From: an uncultured Halieaceae bacterium
GTDB lineage: Bacteria > Pseudomonadota > Gammaproteobacteria > Pseudomonadales > Halieaceae
Reading direction: 5' to 3'
NCBI GenBank assembly: GCA_913063005.1
Contig: CAJXZI010000005.1
Location: 1 to 24,519 of the forward strand
DNA length: 24,519 bases
In this document: positions 1 to 7,967 of the stretch, one piece after another
Layout: every line of letters starts with the position of its first letter
Position numbering within the stretch: the stretch's first letter is position 1
Notes under the pieces: generated by a model
The model's input: only the letters and a program-made list of their open reading frames with translations
Told to the model about the DNA's origin: nothing
The model's database searches: none
Program-made: the position numbers and the translations under genes

Positions 1-1597
1 TGCCGTTGGGCTGGATTCGGTCTCGACCTTCGAGTGTATCGTTGACACGGACAGTCACTTTTTCATGGAGATGAACACGCGGATTCAGGTAGAACACCGT
101 GTGTCTGAACTCTGCTACGCGCTTAAGTTCAGTAACCCAGAGGATGCAAGCCAGAGCTTCGTTGTGAACTCCTTGGTGGAGGCGATGGTCTTGCTCGCAG
201 CACACGGACCAAAACTGCCTAAGCCCGAGCGCGTTTTGCGGAACAACGACAGCTTAGAGGCCCGGATGAATGCGACCAATGACGCGTTGCAGCCACATGC
301 CGGCGGACAAATCGAGCACTGGTCAGATGCGGTTGAGGGTGAGATTCGTGACGATCAGGGTATCTGTGTTCACAACCCGGATACCGATGTATTTATGAAA
401 TACACCTTGGCGGGCGCCTATGATTCAAATATCGCCTTAATCCTTAGTGTTGGTGATTCACGCGAAACCTCTTACGAGAGGATGGCCGAAATACTGCGAG
501 TCACAACCTTGCGCGGGCGCGACTTGAGTACAAACCTCAACTTCCATTACGGCTTGGTCCATTGGTTTTTGAATAGGACGGTTCACGCTCGACCAACGAC
601 TAAGTTCATTGTCCCGTACCTGACTGCAGTAGGTGAGCTGGCCGCAGGCGCGCAGAAAATTGACCTTGAGGCAGCGTGGAAGGCTTACACCTCGGGTTAT
701 GACAAGAGCGCCAGTGCTGTGTTGGAGACGAAGAAAACGCTCATCCTTCGTCCGCTTCAGCAGCTTTTAGATTGTCCGCACACATTGTCGGGCTGGTTGA
801 GCGCCAATAAAGACGCATTCACGACTAAAAACGGAAAGGTCGCGTTCGCGGAAAACCCAGTCGACGTTCTCACCGACACTTACCATTTCCTCAACCTCGA
901 CAATGAGGGCAGTGCAGCCGCTTCAGAACAGATCTGGTCGCATGACGCGAGAGTTTTGGAGACAGCGGATGCGTTCTACATGGATGCGATTAATGAGCTG
1001 GATGTCGACGCGTGGGCTGATCTGTGTGCGAAGCTTGAAGGGGATGCTCCTGCCGGTATGGATGCGGATACGTGGACCGCGATTCAGGGCGCTCACCAAG
1101 GGCACCAGGCGGGTTTGTCGCTGCTACTGCTGCTGCCTGCACTGGCGCAGCAAACAGGCTTTTATGAGCTTGAGGTGAACTCAGATCTCAGCATCTTTAT
1201 TCCAGAGCGCCTGTTGGACGACGACCATCAGGATGCCATGGCGAAGGCGCTCGCACCGCCGCCTGTGGCAAACGCAGACGAGATCGTCGCCACCAGCGGC
1301 GGTATGTTCTACGGCCGTGAGGCGCCAGGCGAACCGCTCTATGTTGAAGCGGGCGCAAGCTTCAAGGCGGGTGACCCATTGTTCATTGTTGAGGTCATGA
1401 AGATGTTCAACAAAGTGAACGCGCCGTTTGATGGTGTTGTTGACGAGGTTTTGGTGGAGGGCGATGGCGTCATTATCAAGAAGGGTCAGCCGATCTTTAA
1501 AGTGACACCGAACGAGCGTCCAGAAGTTTTATCAGAGAGCGAGGTTCGCGAGCGTCGTGCTGCGAGTACAGCTGTACTTATGGACGCGATTGCGTAA
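1..1597 (+). CDS. Biotin carboxylase / biotin carrier protein, acyl-CoA (probably propionyl-CoA) carboxylase alpha-type, 5' truncated
   Basis: The gene runs off the left edge and is open from base 2 (first codons read A-V-G-L-D). It begins inside the ATP-grasp biotin carboxylase domain: FMEMNTRIQVEH at about 62-97 is the active-site strand, and EARMN at 257-268 corresponds to ECRIN, so the family's catalytic Glu/Asn/Arg and later Arg are kept. A biotinyl domain closes the protein, with EVMKM at 1391-1405 and the biotin-accepting lysine codon at 1400-1402. Between them lie about 200 residues that look helical and do not match the usual beta-barrel linker of propionyl-CoA carboxylase alpha. The reaction would be ATP-dependent carboxylation of biotin for transfer to an acyl-CoA by a separate carboxyltransferase, not in the window. 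The neighbours (epimerase, mutase, MeaB) argue for propionyl-CoA as substrate; this is inference. Acetyl-CoA is an alternative, because the GGMFYGREAP stretch before the biotin site resembles AccB. Confidence 0.85.
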   Translation, partial: AVGLDSVSTFECIVDTDSHFFMEMNTRIQVEHRVSELCYALKFSNPEDASQSFVVNSLVEAMVLLAAHGPKLPKPERVLRNNDSLEARMNATNDALQPHAGGQIEHWSDAVEGEIRDDQGICVHNPDTDVFMKYTLAGAYDSNIALILSVGDSRETSYERMAEILRVTTLRGRDLSTNLNFHYGLVHWFLNRTVHARPTTKFIVPYLTAVGELAAGAQKIDLEAAWKAYTSGYDKSASAVLETKKTLILRPLQQLLDCPHTLSGWLSANKDAFTTKNGKVAFAENPVDVLTDTYHFLNLDNEGSAAASEQIWSHDARVLETADAFYMDAINELDVDAWADLCAKLEGDAPAGMDADTWTAIQGAHQGHQAGLSLLLLLPALAQQTGFYELEVNSDLSIFIPERLLDDDHQDAMAKALAPPPVANADEIVATSGGMFYGREAPGEPLYVEAGASFKAGDPLFIVEVMKMFNKVNAPFDGVVDEVLVEGDGVIIKKGQPIFKVTPNERPEVLSESEVRERRAASTAVLMDAIA

Positions 1598-1610
1598 CGA
1601 GGAAGATACA

Positions 1611-2021
1611 ATGATTACTGGTTTGGACCACATAGCGATCGCCGTGCCCGATTTAGAGGCGGCTATCGAGCGCTTCATGACTGACTTTCAGCTAGATTAT
1701 GAGGGCACGGAACCGGTAGAGGCAGCCAAGACCTCTACCGCTTTTTTCCCTTTACCGCCCTCGAGTATCGAGCTCGTACACCCGCTCCGTGGTGAGGGCC
1801 CTATTGCCAAATACCTTGAAAAGCGTGGAGGTGGTATTCATCACCTGTGCTTCCGAACGAACGATATCGACGCCGACGTAGAGCGTCTGAAGGCAAAGGG
1901 CTATCAGTTCCTGAGCGATTCGCCGACGCCAGGTGCGCACGGAGCACGCGTTATCTTCATTCACCCAAAGAGCTGTGACGGTGTACTTGTCGAACTCTCT
2001 CAGCCGCAGGAAGACCATTAA
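1611..2021 (+). CDS. mce: Methylmalonyl-CoA epimerase
   Basis: Interconverts (S)- and (R)-methylmalonyl-CoA so that the carboxylase product can be used by the mutase. The 136-residue protein is a two-module VOC/glyoxalase fold of the usual family length. It starts ITGLDHIAIAV with the first metal-ligand His at residue 7. SSIELVHP places Glu54, GGIHHLCF gives His77/His78, and VLVELSQP near the C-terminus gives Glu128; together these fit a divalent-metal site. The ATG at 1611 is chosen because a GAGGAAG ribosome site lies at 1599-1605 and the homology starts there; an upstream in-frame start at 1557 would lie inside the carboxylase. It begins 13 bases after the carboxylase stop, and its TAA shares one base with the mutase ATG, so an operon is near certain. 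Confidence 0.93.
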   Translation: MITGLDHIAIAVPDLEAAIERFMTDFQLDYEGTEPVEAAKTSTAFFPLPPSSIELVHPLRGEGPIAKYLEKRGGGIHHLCFRTNDIDADVERLKAKGYQFLSDSPTPGAHGARVIFIHPKSCDGVLVELSQPQEDH

Positions 2022-4168
2022 TGTCGATTTATGATCCGAGCAAGGCAAACAAGGAAAATTGGGCCTCACTTGTAGAGAAACAGAGCAAAGGCCTGACGCC
2101 CGACGAGTTTACGTGGTTTACCCCGGAGGACATTCCTATGAAGGTCCTCTACACCGCGGAGGATACTGCCGAACTGCCCTATACCGATACAATGCCTGGC
2201 ATGAGCCCTTACATTCGTGGTCCACAGGCGACGATGTATGCTGGGCGACGTTGGACGATTCGACAGTATGCGGGCTTTTCAACGGCGGAAGAGAGTAATG
2301 CGTTCTATCGCAAGGCCTTGGCCGCAGGCGGGCAGGGTGTCTCGGTAGCCTTTGATTTAGCCACTCACCGCGGTTACGACTCAGACCACCCTCGTGTTGC
2401 CGGCGATGTGGGTAAAGCGGGAGTCGCGGTTGATTCTGTCGAAGACATGAAAGTGCTGTTCGATGGCATTCCACTCGACAAAGTTTCTGTATCGATGACG
2501 ATGAATGGCGCGGTTTTGCCTGTTCTCGCGGGTTATATTGTTGCTGCCGAGGAACAGGGTGTTGGTCCAGAGGCGCTGGCTGGCACTATTCAGAACGATA
2601 TTCTGAAAGAGTTCATGGTGCGAAATACCTACATTTACCCACCGTCGCCCAGTATGCGCATCATTGGCGATATCATCGCCTACTGTTCCAAGAACATGCC
2701 ACGGTTCAACACCATCTCGATTTCCGGCTATCACATGCAGGAAGCGGGCGCGAACGCGGCTCTTGAGCTCGCCTACACGCTAGCCGACGGTAAAGAATAT
2801 ATCCGTACCGCAATAGCCGCGGGTCTCAATATCGATGATTTTGCGCCCAGGCTGTCGTTCTTCTGGGGTATTGGCATGAATTTCTACATGGAAATCGCCA
2901 AGATGCGTGCCGCGCGACTGCTGTGGGCAGAGATCGTTGGCGAGTTTTCACCAAGTAATCCGAAAAGCTCGATGTTGAGGACACACTGCCAGACGTCAGG
3001 TTGGTCGCTTACGGAACAGGATCCTTACAATAATATTGTGCGAACAACGATCGAGGCGATGGCCGCCGTATTTGGTGGCACGCAGAGCCTTCACACGAAC
3101 GCGCTCGATGAAGCTATTGCTTTACCCTCAGATTTCGCTGCAAGAATTGCACGCAATACGCAGTTAGTCCTTCAAGAAGAGACGGGCATTAGCCAGGTAG
3201 TCGACCCTTGGGGCGGCTCCTATATGATGGAGTCATTAACCAACGAGATTGCCGAGAAGGCTCGAGGGCTCATCGCAGAGGTAGAGGACGCTGGCGGTAT
3301 GGCTCAGGCAATTGAGACGGGCTTGCCAAAGTTGAGAATTGAAGAGGCCGCAGCTAAAAAGCAAGCGCGTATCGATCGTGGCGAGGATGTCATCGTTGGC
3401 GTAAACAAATATCAAATCGATGAGCAGGATGAGGTGGATATCCTCGAGGTCGATAATGATGCAGTGCGCGACTCTCAGATTGCTCGTCTAAAGAACATTC
3501 GGGAGACACGAGATACTGCCGCGGTGACTGAGTGTCTCGAGGCGCTGTCTGCGGCGGCGAAAACGGGGGAAGGCAACCTTCTGGAGCTGGCGGTCAACGC
3601 CACACGACACCGCGCGACGGTAGGTGAGATATCAGACGCTTTGGAGAAGCACTTCGGCCGATTCGTGGCAAGTGCGCAAACCGTGTCCGGTGTTTATGGC
3701 GCGGCCTATGAGCAGGACGAAGACTGGAAACAAATCTCTATGGATATTGAGGACTTTGTCACTGAGCACGGAAGACGCCCTCGTTTGCTTGTCGCCAAGA
3801 TGGGGCAGGACGGTCACGACCGCGGTGCTAAAGTCGTGGCTACGGCGTTTGCTGATGTCGGTTTTGACGTTGATTTATCACCCATGTTCTCGACGCCCGA
3901 GGAGGTCGCTCGGCAGGCTATTGAGAACGATGTGCATATCGTTGGTGCATCCAGTCTTGCCGCAGGTCACAAAACCCTTGTGCCGCAACTCATCGAAGCG
4001 CTCAAAGCGGAAGGCGCGGAAGATATTGTTGTAATCGCAGGGGGTGTCATACCGCAGCAAGACTATGAATATCTTTACGACGCTGGCGTGACTCTTATCT
4101 TTGGTCCAGGCACGCCAATCCCGGAAGCCGCACGAAAGGTACTCGATGCCGTCAACGCCAACAGCTGA
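2021..4168 (+). CDS. scpA: Methylmalonyl-CoA mutase, single-chain, adenosylcobalamin-dependent
   Basis: Rearranges (R)-methylmalonyl-CoA to succinyl-CoA by a B12 radical mechanism, feeding propionyl-CoA carbon into the TCA cycle. At 715 residues it has the length of E. coli Sbm/ScpA and of catalytic large subunits. The N-terminal TIM barrel (about 1-540) carries the substrate-channel motif SVSMTMNGAV and NDILKEFMVRNTYIYPP. The C-terminal cobalamin domain (about 580-715) has the base-off ligand motif DGHDRG with His599 (codon 3815-3817), followed by GASSLAAGH, IAGGVIPQQDY and FGPGTPIPEAA. The full catalytic and B12-binding subunit is in one chain, so no separate MutA partner is needed. It starts with TAATG overlap to the epimerase and overlaps the start of meaB by 23 bases. 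scpA is the E. coli name; mutB or mcmA would also be used. Confidence 0.97.
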   Translation: MSIYDPSKANKENWASLVEKQSKGLTPDEFTWFTPEDIPMKVLYTAEDTAELPYTDTMPGMSPYIRGPQATMYAGRRWTIRQYAGFSTAEESNAFYRKALAAGGQGVSVAFDLATHRGYDSDHPRVAGDVGKAGVAVDSVEDMKVLFDGIPLDKVSVSMTMNGAVLPVLAGYIVAAEEQGVGPEALAGTIQNDILKEFMVRNTYIYPPSPSMRIIGDIIAYCSKNMPRFNTISISGYHMQEAGANAALELAYTLADGKEYIRTAIAAGLNIDDFAPRLSFFWGIGMNFYMEIAKMRAARLLWAEIVGEFSPSNPKSSMLRTHCQTSGWSLTEQDPYNNIVRTTIEAMAAVFGGTQSLHTNALDEAIALPSDFAARIARNTQLVLQEETGISQVVDPWGGSYMMESLTNEIAEKARGLIAEVEDAGGMAQAIETGLPKLRIEEAAAKKQARIDRGEDVIVGVNKYQIDEQDEVDILEVDNDAVRDSQIARLKNIRETRDTAAVTECLEALSAAAKTGEGNLLELAVNATRHRATVGEISDALEKHFGRFVASAQTVSGVYGAAYEQDEDWKQISMDIEDFVTEHGRRPRLLVAKMGQDGHDRGAKVVATAFADVGFDVDLSPMFSTPEEVARQAIENDVHIVGASSLAAGHKTLVPQLIEALKAEGAEDIVVIAGGVIPQQDYEYLYDAGVTLIFGPGTPIPEAARKVLDAVNANS

Positions 4169-5120
4169 AGACGTACTCTCGGGTAATCGTCGAGCGCTTG
4201 CTAAGGCGATTACCCTCGTAGAGAGCTCGCGGCCTGAAGATCGTGAGACCTCACAGGTTCTCCTCAATCAACTGCTGCCTCACACGGGGCAGAGTCTTCG
4301 CATCGGCATCACCGGCGTTCCGGGTGTTGGTAAGTCGACCTTCATCGAGGCATTTGGACAGCACTTGATCTCAGAGGGGCACAAGGTTGCTGTGCTTGCG
4401 GTTGACCCAAGCTCTCCGATGGCCGGAGGTTCCATTCTAGGCGACAAAACGCGTATGGAACTGCTCTCACGTGATGCTAATGCCTTCATACGGCCCTCGC
4501 CGGCGGGCAGAGCGCTTGGCGGGGTTGCCCTTAAAACGAGGGAGTCAATGCTGTTGTGTGAGGCAGCAGGTTTTGACGTTGTACTGGTTGAAACTGTCGG
4601 TGTGGGTCAGTCAGAACATCAAGTATCAAGCATGGTCGATTTCTTCCTGATGCTATTGCTCCCAGGTGGCGGCGATGAGCTTCAAGGCATTAAGAAAGGT
4701 ATCTTGGAGCTTGCTGATGCCATTATGATCAATAAAGCCGATGGTGAGAGCGCAAGCCTGGCTCGCAAAACGAAACTTCACTACCAAAGTGCAATGTCGC
4801 TACTCGCCAGTAACGACTTTTGGAAACCGGAAGTGCACACCTGCTCAGCCCTAGAGCAAGCAGGTATTGCGGATTGTTGGTCAATGATGAAGCGCTACCA
4901 GCAAGAGGCCACTGAGCGCGGTGCGCTCTCTCAGATTCGTGCTCAGCAGAACCTGCAATGGATGACGCAGCTTATGGATGAAATGCTACGTCAACAGCTC
5001 ACTGACAATGCGAAAATTCGCGAGTCGCTCCCAAGCATCAAAGCGCAAGTCAGCGCCGGAACATTAACACCAGTGAGCGCGGCGGTTGATGTCATCAACA
5101 TGCTCAATGGGAAAAACTAA
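4146..5120 (+). CDS. meaB: MeaB/ArgK-type GTPase, methylmalonyl-CoA mutase chaperone
   Basis: G3E-family GTPase that gates cofactor loading and protects methylmalonyl-CoA mutase from inactivation. The 324-residue protein shows the P-loop GVPGVGKS (residues 57-64), VDPSSPMAGGSILGDKTRM (switch region), ETVGVGQSE (Walker B/switch II) and INKADG (guanine specificity), in the family order. An ATG at 4146 is preferred over an earlier in-frame start at 4101: AAAGG lies six bases upstream, and MPSTPTAEDVLSGNRRALAKAI matches the family's N-terminus. The gene begins inside the last codons of the mutase (23-base overlap), which suggests translational coupling and fits 1:1 partner proteins. Older databases call this family LAO/AO transport ATPase (ArgK); the mutase context makes the chaperone role much more likely. 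Confidence 0.95.
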   Translation: MPSTPTAEDVLSGNRRALAKAITLVESSRPEDRETSQVLLNQLLPHTGQSLRIGITGVPGVGKSTFIEAFGQHLISEGHKVAVLAVDPSSPMAGGSILGDKTRMELLSRDANAFIRPSPAGRALGGVALKTRESMLLCEAAGFDVVLVETVGVGQSEHQVSSMVDFFLMLLLPGGGDELQGIKKGILELADAIMINKADGESASLARKTKLHYQSAMSLLASNDFWKPEVHTCSALEQAGIADCWSMMKRYQQEATERGALSQIRAQQNLQWMTQLMDEMLRQQLTDNAKIRESLPSIKAQVSAGTLTPVSAAVDVINMLNGKN

Positions 5121-5124
5121 TCAC

Positions 5125-5433
5125 ATGCGTTTCTTGGCGTTGGATAAGTTAATTAATCTCGAGGACGGGTATCGAAGACGTTTCAAGATTGATTCTCTCG
5201 ATCTCATCCTTGCGAAAGAGGGTGTCGAGATCTTCGCCTTTGGTGCGGTTTGTCCACACCAAGAGCAGAGTTTGGACGATGCACTTATTGAAGAGGATGT
5301 CGTGTATTGCCCCCGCCATAACTTTGGGTTTTCACTTCGCTCGGGCGCCCATGTCGAGGGTTTTTGCAGCGCACTGCCTGTGTATGTCGTGCACTATGAG
5401 GGAAACGAGGTCGGCGTACTAATCGATCGTTAA
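5125..5433 (+). CDS. Small Rieske [2Fe-2S] protein
   Basis: A 102-residue soluble protein with a complete Rieske cluster motif: Cys43-Pro-His45, then 16 residues, then Cys62-Pro-Arg-His65. No signal peptide, membrane segment or second domain is visible, so it resembles the ferredoxin-like Rieske proteins that pass electrons to oxygenases or reductases, or the NirD-like small Rieske proteins. Its partner is not in the window. The ATG at 5125 is four bases after the meaB stop, with no clear ribosome site, so re-initiation after meaB is plausible; an alternative ATG at 5107 overlaps meaB and is less likely. It converges on roxA with only six bases between the stops. The link with propionyl-CoA metabolism is positional only. 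The Rieske identity is firm; the function is unknown. Confidence 0.85.
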   Translation: MRFLALDKLINLEDGYRRRFKIDSLDLILAKEGVEIFAFGAVCPHQEQSLDDALIEEDVVYCPRHNFGFSLRSGAHVEGFCSALPVYVVHYEGNEVGVLIDR

Positions 5434-5439
5434 TCGTAT

Positions 5440-6549
5440 TCAATGCGTCTCGTTGAGGAAGCGCTCCTCGAGAAAACCCAGCGACCACCACTGCTTGATA
5501 ATATTGCTCTGAAAGTCGTCTAACCGGTCGATCTCGACAACTTCCCCGGCGCAGATTGCACAGAGCAGTGATTCATCTTCCAGGCGCATTTGGTATCGTT
5601 CACCACCCAGGTAGGCGGCAATATGATCCTCGTTTTCTCGCCAAAGCATTCTCTGACTGGGGTTTAGCTCAACGAAGTTTGCGACGGGCTCATTGGTTTG
5701 CTCTGGTGGCTCGCTTAAATCAGACAACAGCTCTGCATACCAATCATCGTCTGTATCGAGCGCCTTGAGGGCGTTTAAAACAGCTTGGCGCGCGTTTTGC
5801 GTGTGGGCACTCAGAATTTCCCCTGGCCTTGGTTGGACGTTCATTGAATCCTTGTCTTCAAGCAACAACTCATCCTCTAGGCGATCGATGACCCTATCGG
5901 ACAAACGCGCAATAAGGTCAGTCAGTCTCGGTGCGCGAAAGCCCAGTGAATAGGTCATGCTCTCACCGACCGCTTCCCCCCAGTGCGCAAATCCTGGCGG
6001 CACGTAGAGAACATCGCCGGGGTTGAGCAGAAACGTCTCAGTGGGCTCGAATTCATCAATCAAGCACAGCTCGCTATCGCTTACCGTAGGGGTGGTTGAA
6101 TCGCATTTTGGCCCGATTTTCCACCGTCGTTGTCCCGCTCCTTGAAGCAAGAAGACGTCGTATCTATCGAAGTGGGGGCCTACACCGGCTCCGTCTGTGG
6201 CGTAGCTGACCATAATGTCATCGAAACGCCATTGCGGTAGAAAATCCACACAACCGCGGAGAGCCATAACCTCTGGAAACCATTCGTCGACCCGCTGGAC
6301 TAAAAGGCTCCATTTTCCCTTTCGCTGAAAGTCATTTTCGTTGAATGGTCCATGCTCAAGCGACCAACCGCCCTCATCAAGACTGACTATTCGAGCATCA
6401 GCCTCGGGCTCCATTGCCAGCCCGCCCAGCTCCTCAGGGGTGATAGGTGATTGAAAGCCCGGTATGGCACCTTGTATGAGCGTGGGCTTTTTCTGCCAAC
6501 AGTCGACCAGAAAAGCTTGGGCGTCGAACTGAAAGCGCGGCGAAATCAA
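5440..6549 (-). CDS. roxA: Ribosomal protein uL16 (L16) 3-hydroxylase, JmjC/cupin oxygenase (YcfD/RoxA type)
   Basis: 2-oxoglutarate/Fe(II) oxygenase that, in E. coli (YcfD), hydroxylates an arginine of ribosomal protein L16. At 369 residues it is the usual length. The N-terminal part (QKKPTLIQGAIPGF, PEELGGLAMEPEADARI) and the JmjC core GVGPHFDRYDVFLLQG align with E. coli YcfD. The iron triad is visible: His126 and Asp128 in HFD, and distal His189 in PPGFAHWGEA. The C-terminal dimerisation/winged-helix part follows. The start is a TTG at 6549, four bases after the purB stop (6554); homology begins there and no in-frame ATG fits. The gene follows purB in the same direction and is probably co-transcribed with it. 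Confidence 0.92.
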   Translation of the reverse strand: MISPRFQFDAQAFLVDCWQKKPTLIQGAIPGFQSPITPEELGGLAMEPEADARIVSLDEGGWSLEHGPFNENDFQRKGKWSLLVQRVDEWFPEVMALRGCVDFLPQWRFDDIMVSYATDGAGVGPHFDRYDVFLLQGAGQRRWKIGPKCDSTTPTVSDSELCLIDEFEPTETFLLNPGDVLYVPPGFAHWGEAVGESMTYSLGFRAPRLTDLIARLSDRVIDRLEDELLLEDKDSMNVQPRPGEILSAHTQNARQAVLNALKALDTDDDWYAELLSDLSEPPEQTNEPVANFVELNPSQRMLWRENEDHIAAYLGGERYQMRLEDESLLCAICAGEVVEIDRLDDFQSNIIKQWWSLGFLEERFLNETH

Positions 6550-6553
6550 CGCT

Positions 6554-7924
6554 TCAGTCCAGCCAGTTTTCGGTCAGTTTTTCAGCAATGCCGACGTAGG
6601 TTGAGGGCGTGAGTGCCTGAAGTTCGGTTATGACGGCCTCGGGCAAATCGAGCGTGGCTACGAATTCTTGAAGAATTTCCTTGGTAATCGCCTGACCGCG
6701 AGTAAGTGCTTTAAGTTTTTCGTAGGGCTCGGGAATACCGTAACGACGCATAACCGTTTGGATTGGCTCAGCGAGGACCTCCCAGCTGTTGTCGAGGTCT
6801 GCGGCCAATCTGGCTGCATTCACCTCTAGCTTGCTTATACCTTTCAGCGTTGCCGAATACGCAAGCAGCGAGTAACCGAAACCAACGCCCATATTTCGTA
6901 GCACCGTGCTGTCGGTTAAGTCACGCTGCCAACGACTGACGGGTAGTTTTTCAGCAAGGTGGGCTAGGACCGCGTTTGCAAGACCCAGATTCCCCTCTGA
7001 GTTTTCGAAGTCGATAGGATTGACCTTGTGTGGCATTGTGGATGAGCCTATCTCTCCCGCAACGGTCTTTTGCTTGAAGTATCCGAGAGATATGTAGCTC
7101 CAGATGTCACGGTCAAAGTCGATGAGGACGGTATTGAAGCGCATCATGGCTTGGAATAACTCAGCCATGTAGTCATGCGGTTCGATTTGCGTTGTCATGG
7201 GATTCCAAGTAAGGCCCAGCGACTCTACAAAATCGCGTGAAATACGCTCCCAGTCGAGTGAAGGATAGGCGCTCATATGCGCGTTAAAGTTGCCAACCGC
7301 GCCATTGAACTTACCTAAGGGCTTAATAGCTTCAACGGCATCTAACTGGCGCTTCAGCCGAACTGCCACATTGGCCATTTCTTTCCCCAAGGTGGTTGGG
7401 CTTGCTGTTTGGCCATGGGTGCGACTCAGCATGGGTAGCTGCGCATGCTCCCGGGCAAGGGCCTCGACACCTGCAATGATCGCCCGCATCTCATGAGCAA
7501 TCACCGGTACGCCATCCCTGAGCATGAGTGCATGAGATAGGTTGTTAATGTCCTCACTGGTGCACGCAAAGTGGACAAATTCACTCGCCGCTTCGAGTTC
7601 GGGATCCGACGAAATGGCGTCTTTTAGAAAATATTCAATAGCCTTTACGTCATGATTGGTGGTTCTCTCAATGTCTTTAACCTGCGAAGCACTATCAATA
7701 TCAAAGCGCTCTAATACGGCCAGCAAATTAGCCTCTGACGCTGCGCTAAACGTGGGTACCTCTTGGATTTCCTGAAGAGAAGAGAGTGTCCTTAACCACT
7801 GAACTTCAACCTCGAGCCTACGTGCGATAAGCCCGTACTCGCTAAAAATACTTCTTAATGGATCAAGTTTAGTGGCGTACCGTCCATCGAGAGGTGATAG
7901 GGCGGTTGCAGTTTGATAGGTCAT
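6554..7924 (-). CDS. purB: Adenylosuccinate lyase
   Basis: Cleaves SAICAR to AICAR and adenylosuccinate to AMP, both releasing fumarate, in purine synthesis. The 456-residue length is identical to E. coli PurB. The signature GSSTMPHKVNPIDFEN carries catalytic Ser295, at the same number as in E. coli. SRTHGQTASPTT (catalytic His region), FACTSEDINNLSHALM and ERTTNHDVKAIEYF are also present. The ATG at 7924 is chosen because MTYQTATALSPLDGRY matches the family's start and a GGAG sits seven bases upstream; a longer reading to 7984 adds unrelated residues. It lies 43 bases after hflD, the classical purB-hflD pairing of gammaproteobacteria, and four bases before roxA. Confidence 0.98.
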   Translation of the reverse strand: MTYQTATALSPLDGRYATKLDPLRSIFSEYGLIARRLEVEVQWLRTLSSLQEIQEVPTFSAASEANLLAVLERFDIDSASQVKDIERTTNHDVKAIEYFLKDAISSDPELEAASEFVHFACTSEDINNLSHALMLRDGVPVIAHEMRAIIAGVEALAREHAQLPMLSRTHGQTASPTTLGKEMANVAVRLKRQLDAVEAIKPLGKFNGAVGNFNAHMSAYPSLDWERISRDFVESLGLTWNPMTTQIEPHDYMAELFQAMMRFNTVLIDFDRDIWSYISLGYFKQKTVAGEIGSSTMPHKVNPIDFENSEGNLGLANAVLAHLAEKLPVSRWQRDLTDSTVLRNMGVGFGYSLLAYSATLKGISKLEVNAARLAADLDNSWEVLAEPIQTVMRRYGIPEPYEKLKALTRGQAITKEILQEFVATLDLPEAVITELQALTPSTYVGIAEKLTENWLD

Positions 7925-7967
7925 AATACGGCTCCGAGCTGGCACCCGTAGTTTACCACGCGAGCAC

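Noticed and set aside
4101..4145. Upstream extension of meaB
   Set aside because: The extra 15 residues are encoded within the mutase C-terminus and do not match the family; the ATG at 4146 has a ribosome site.
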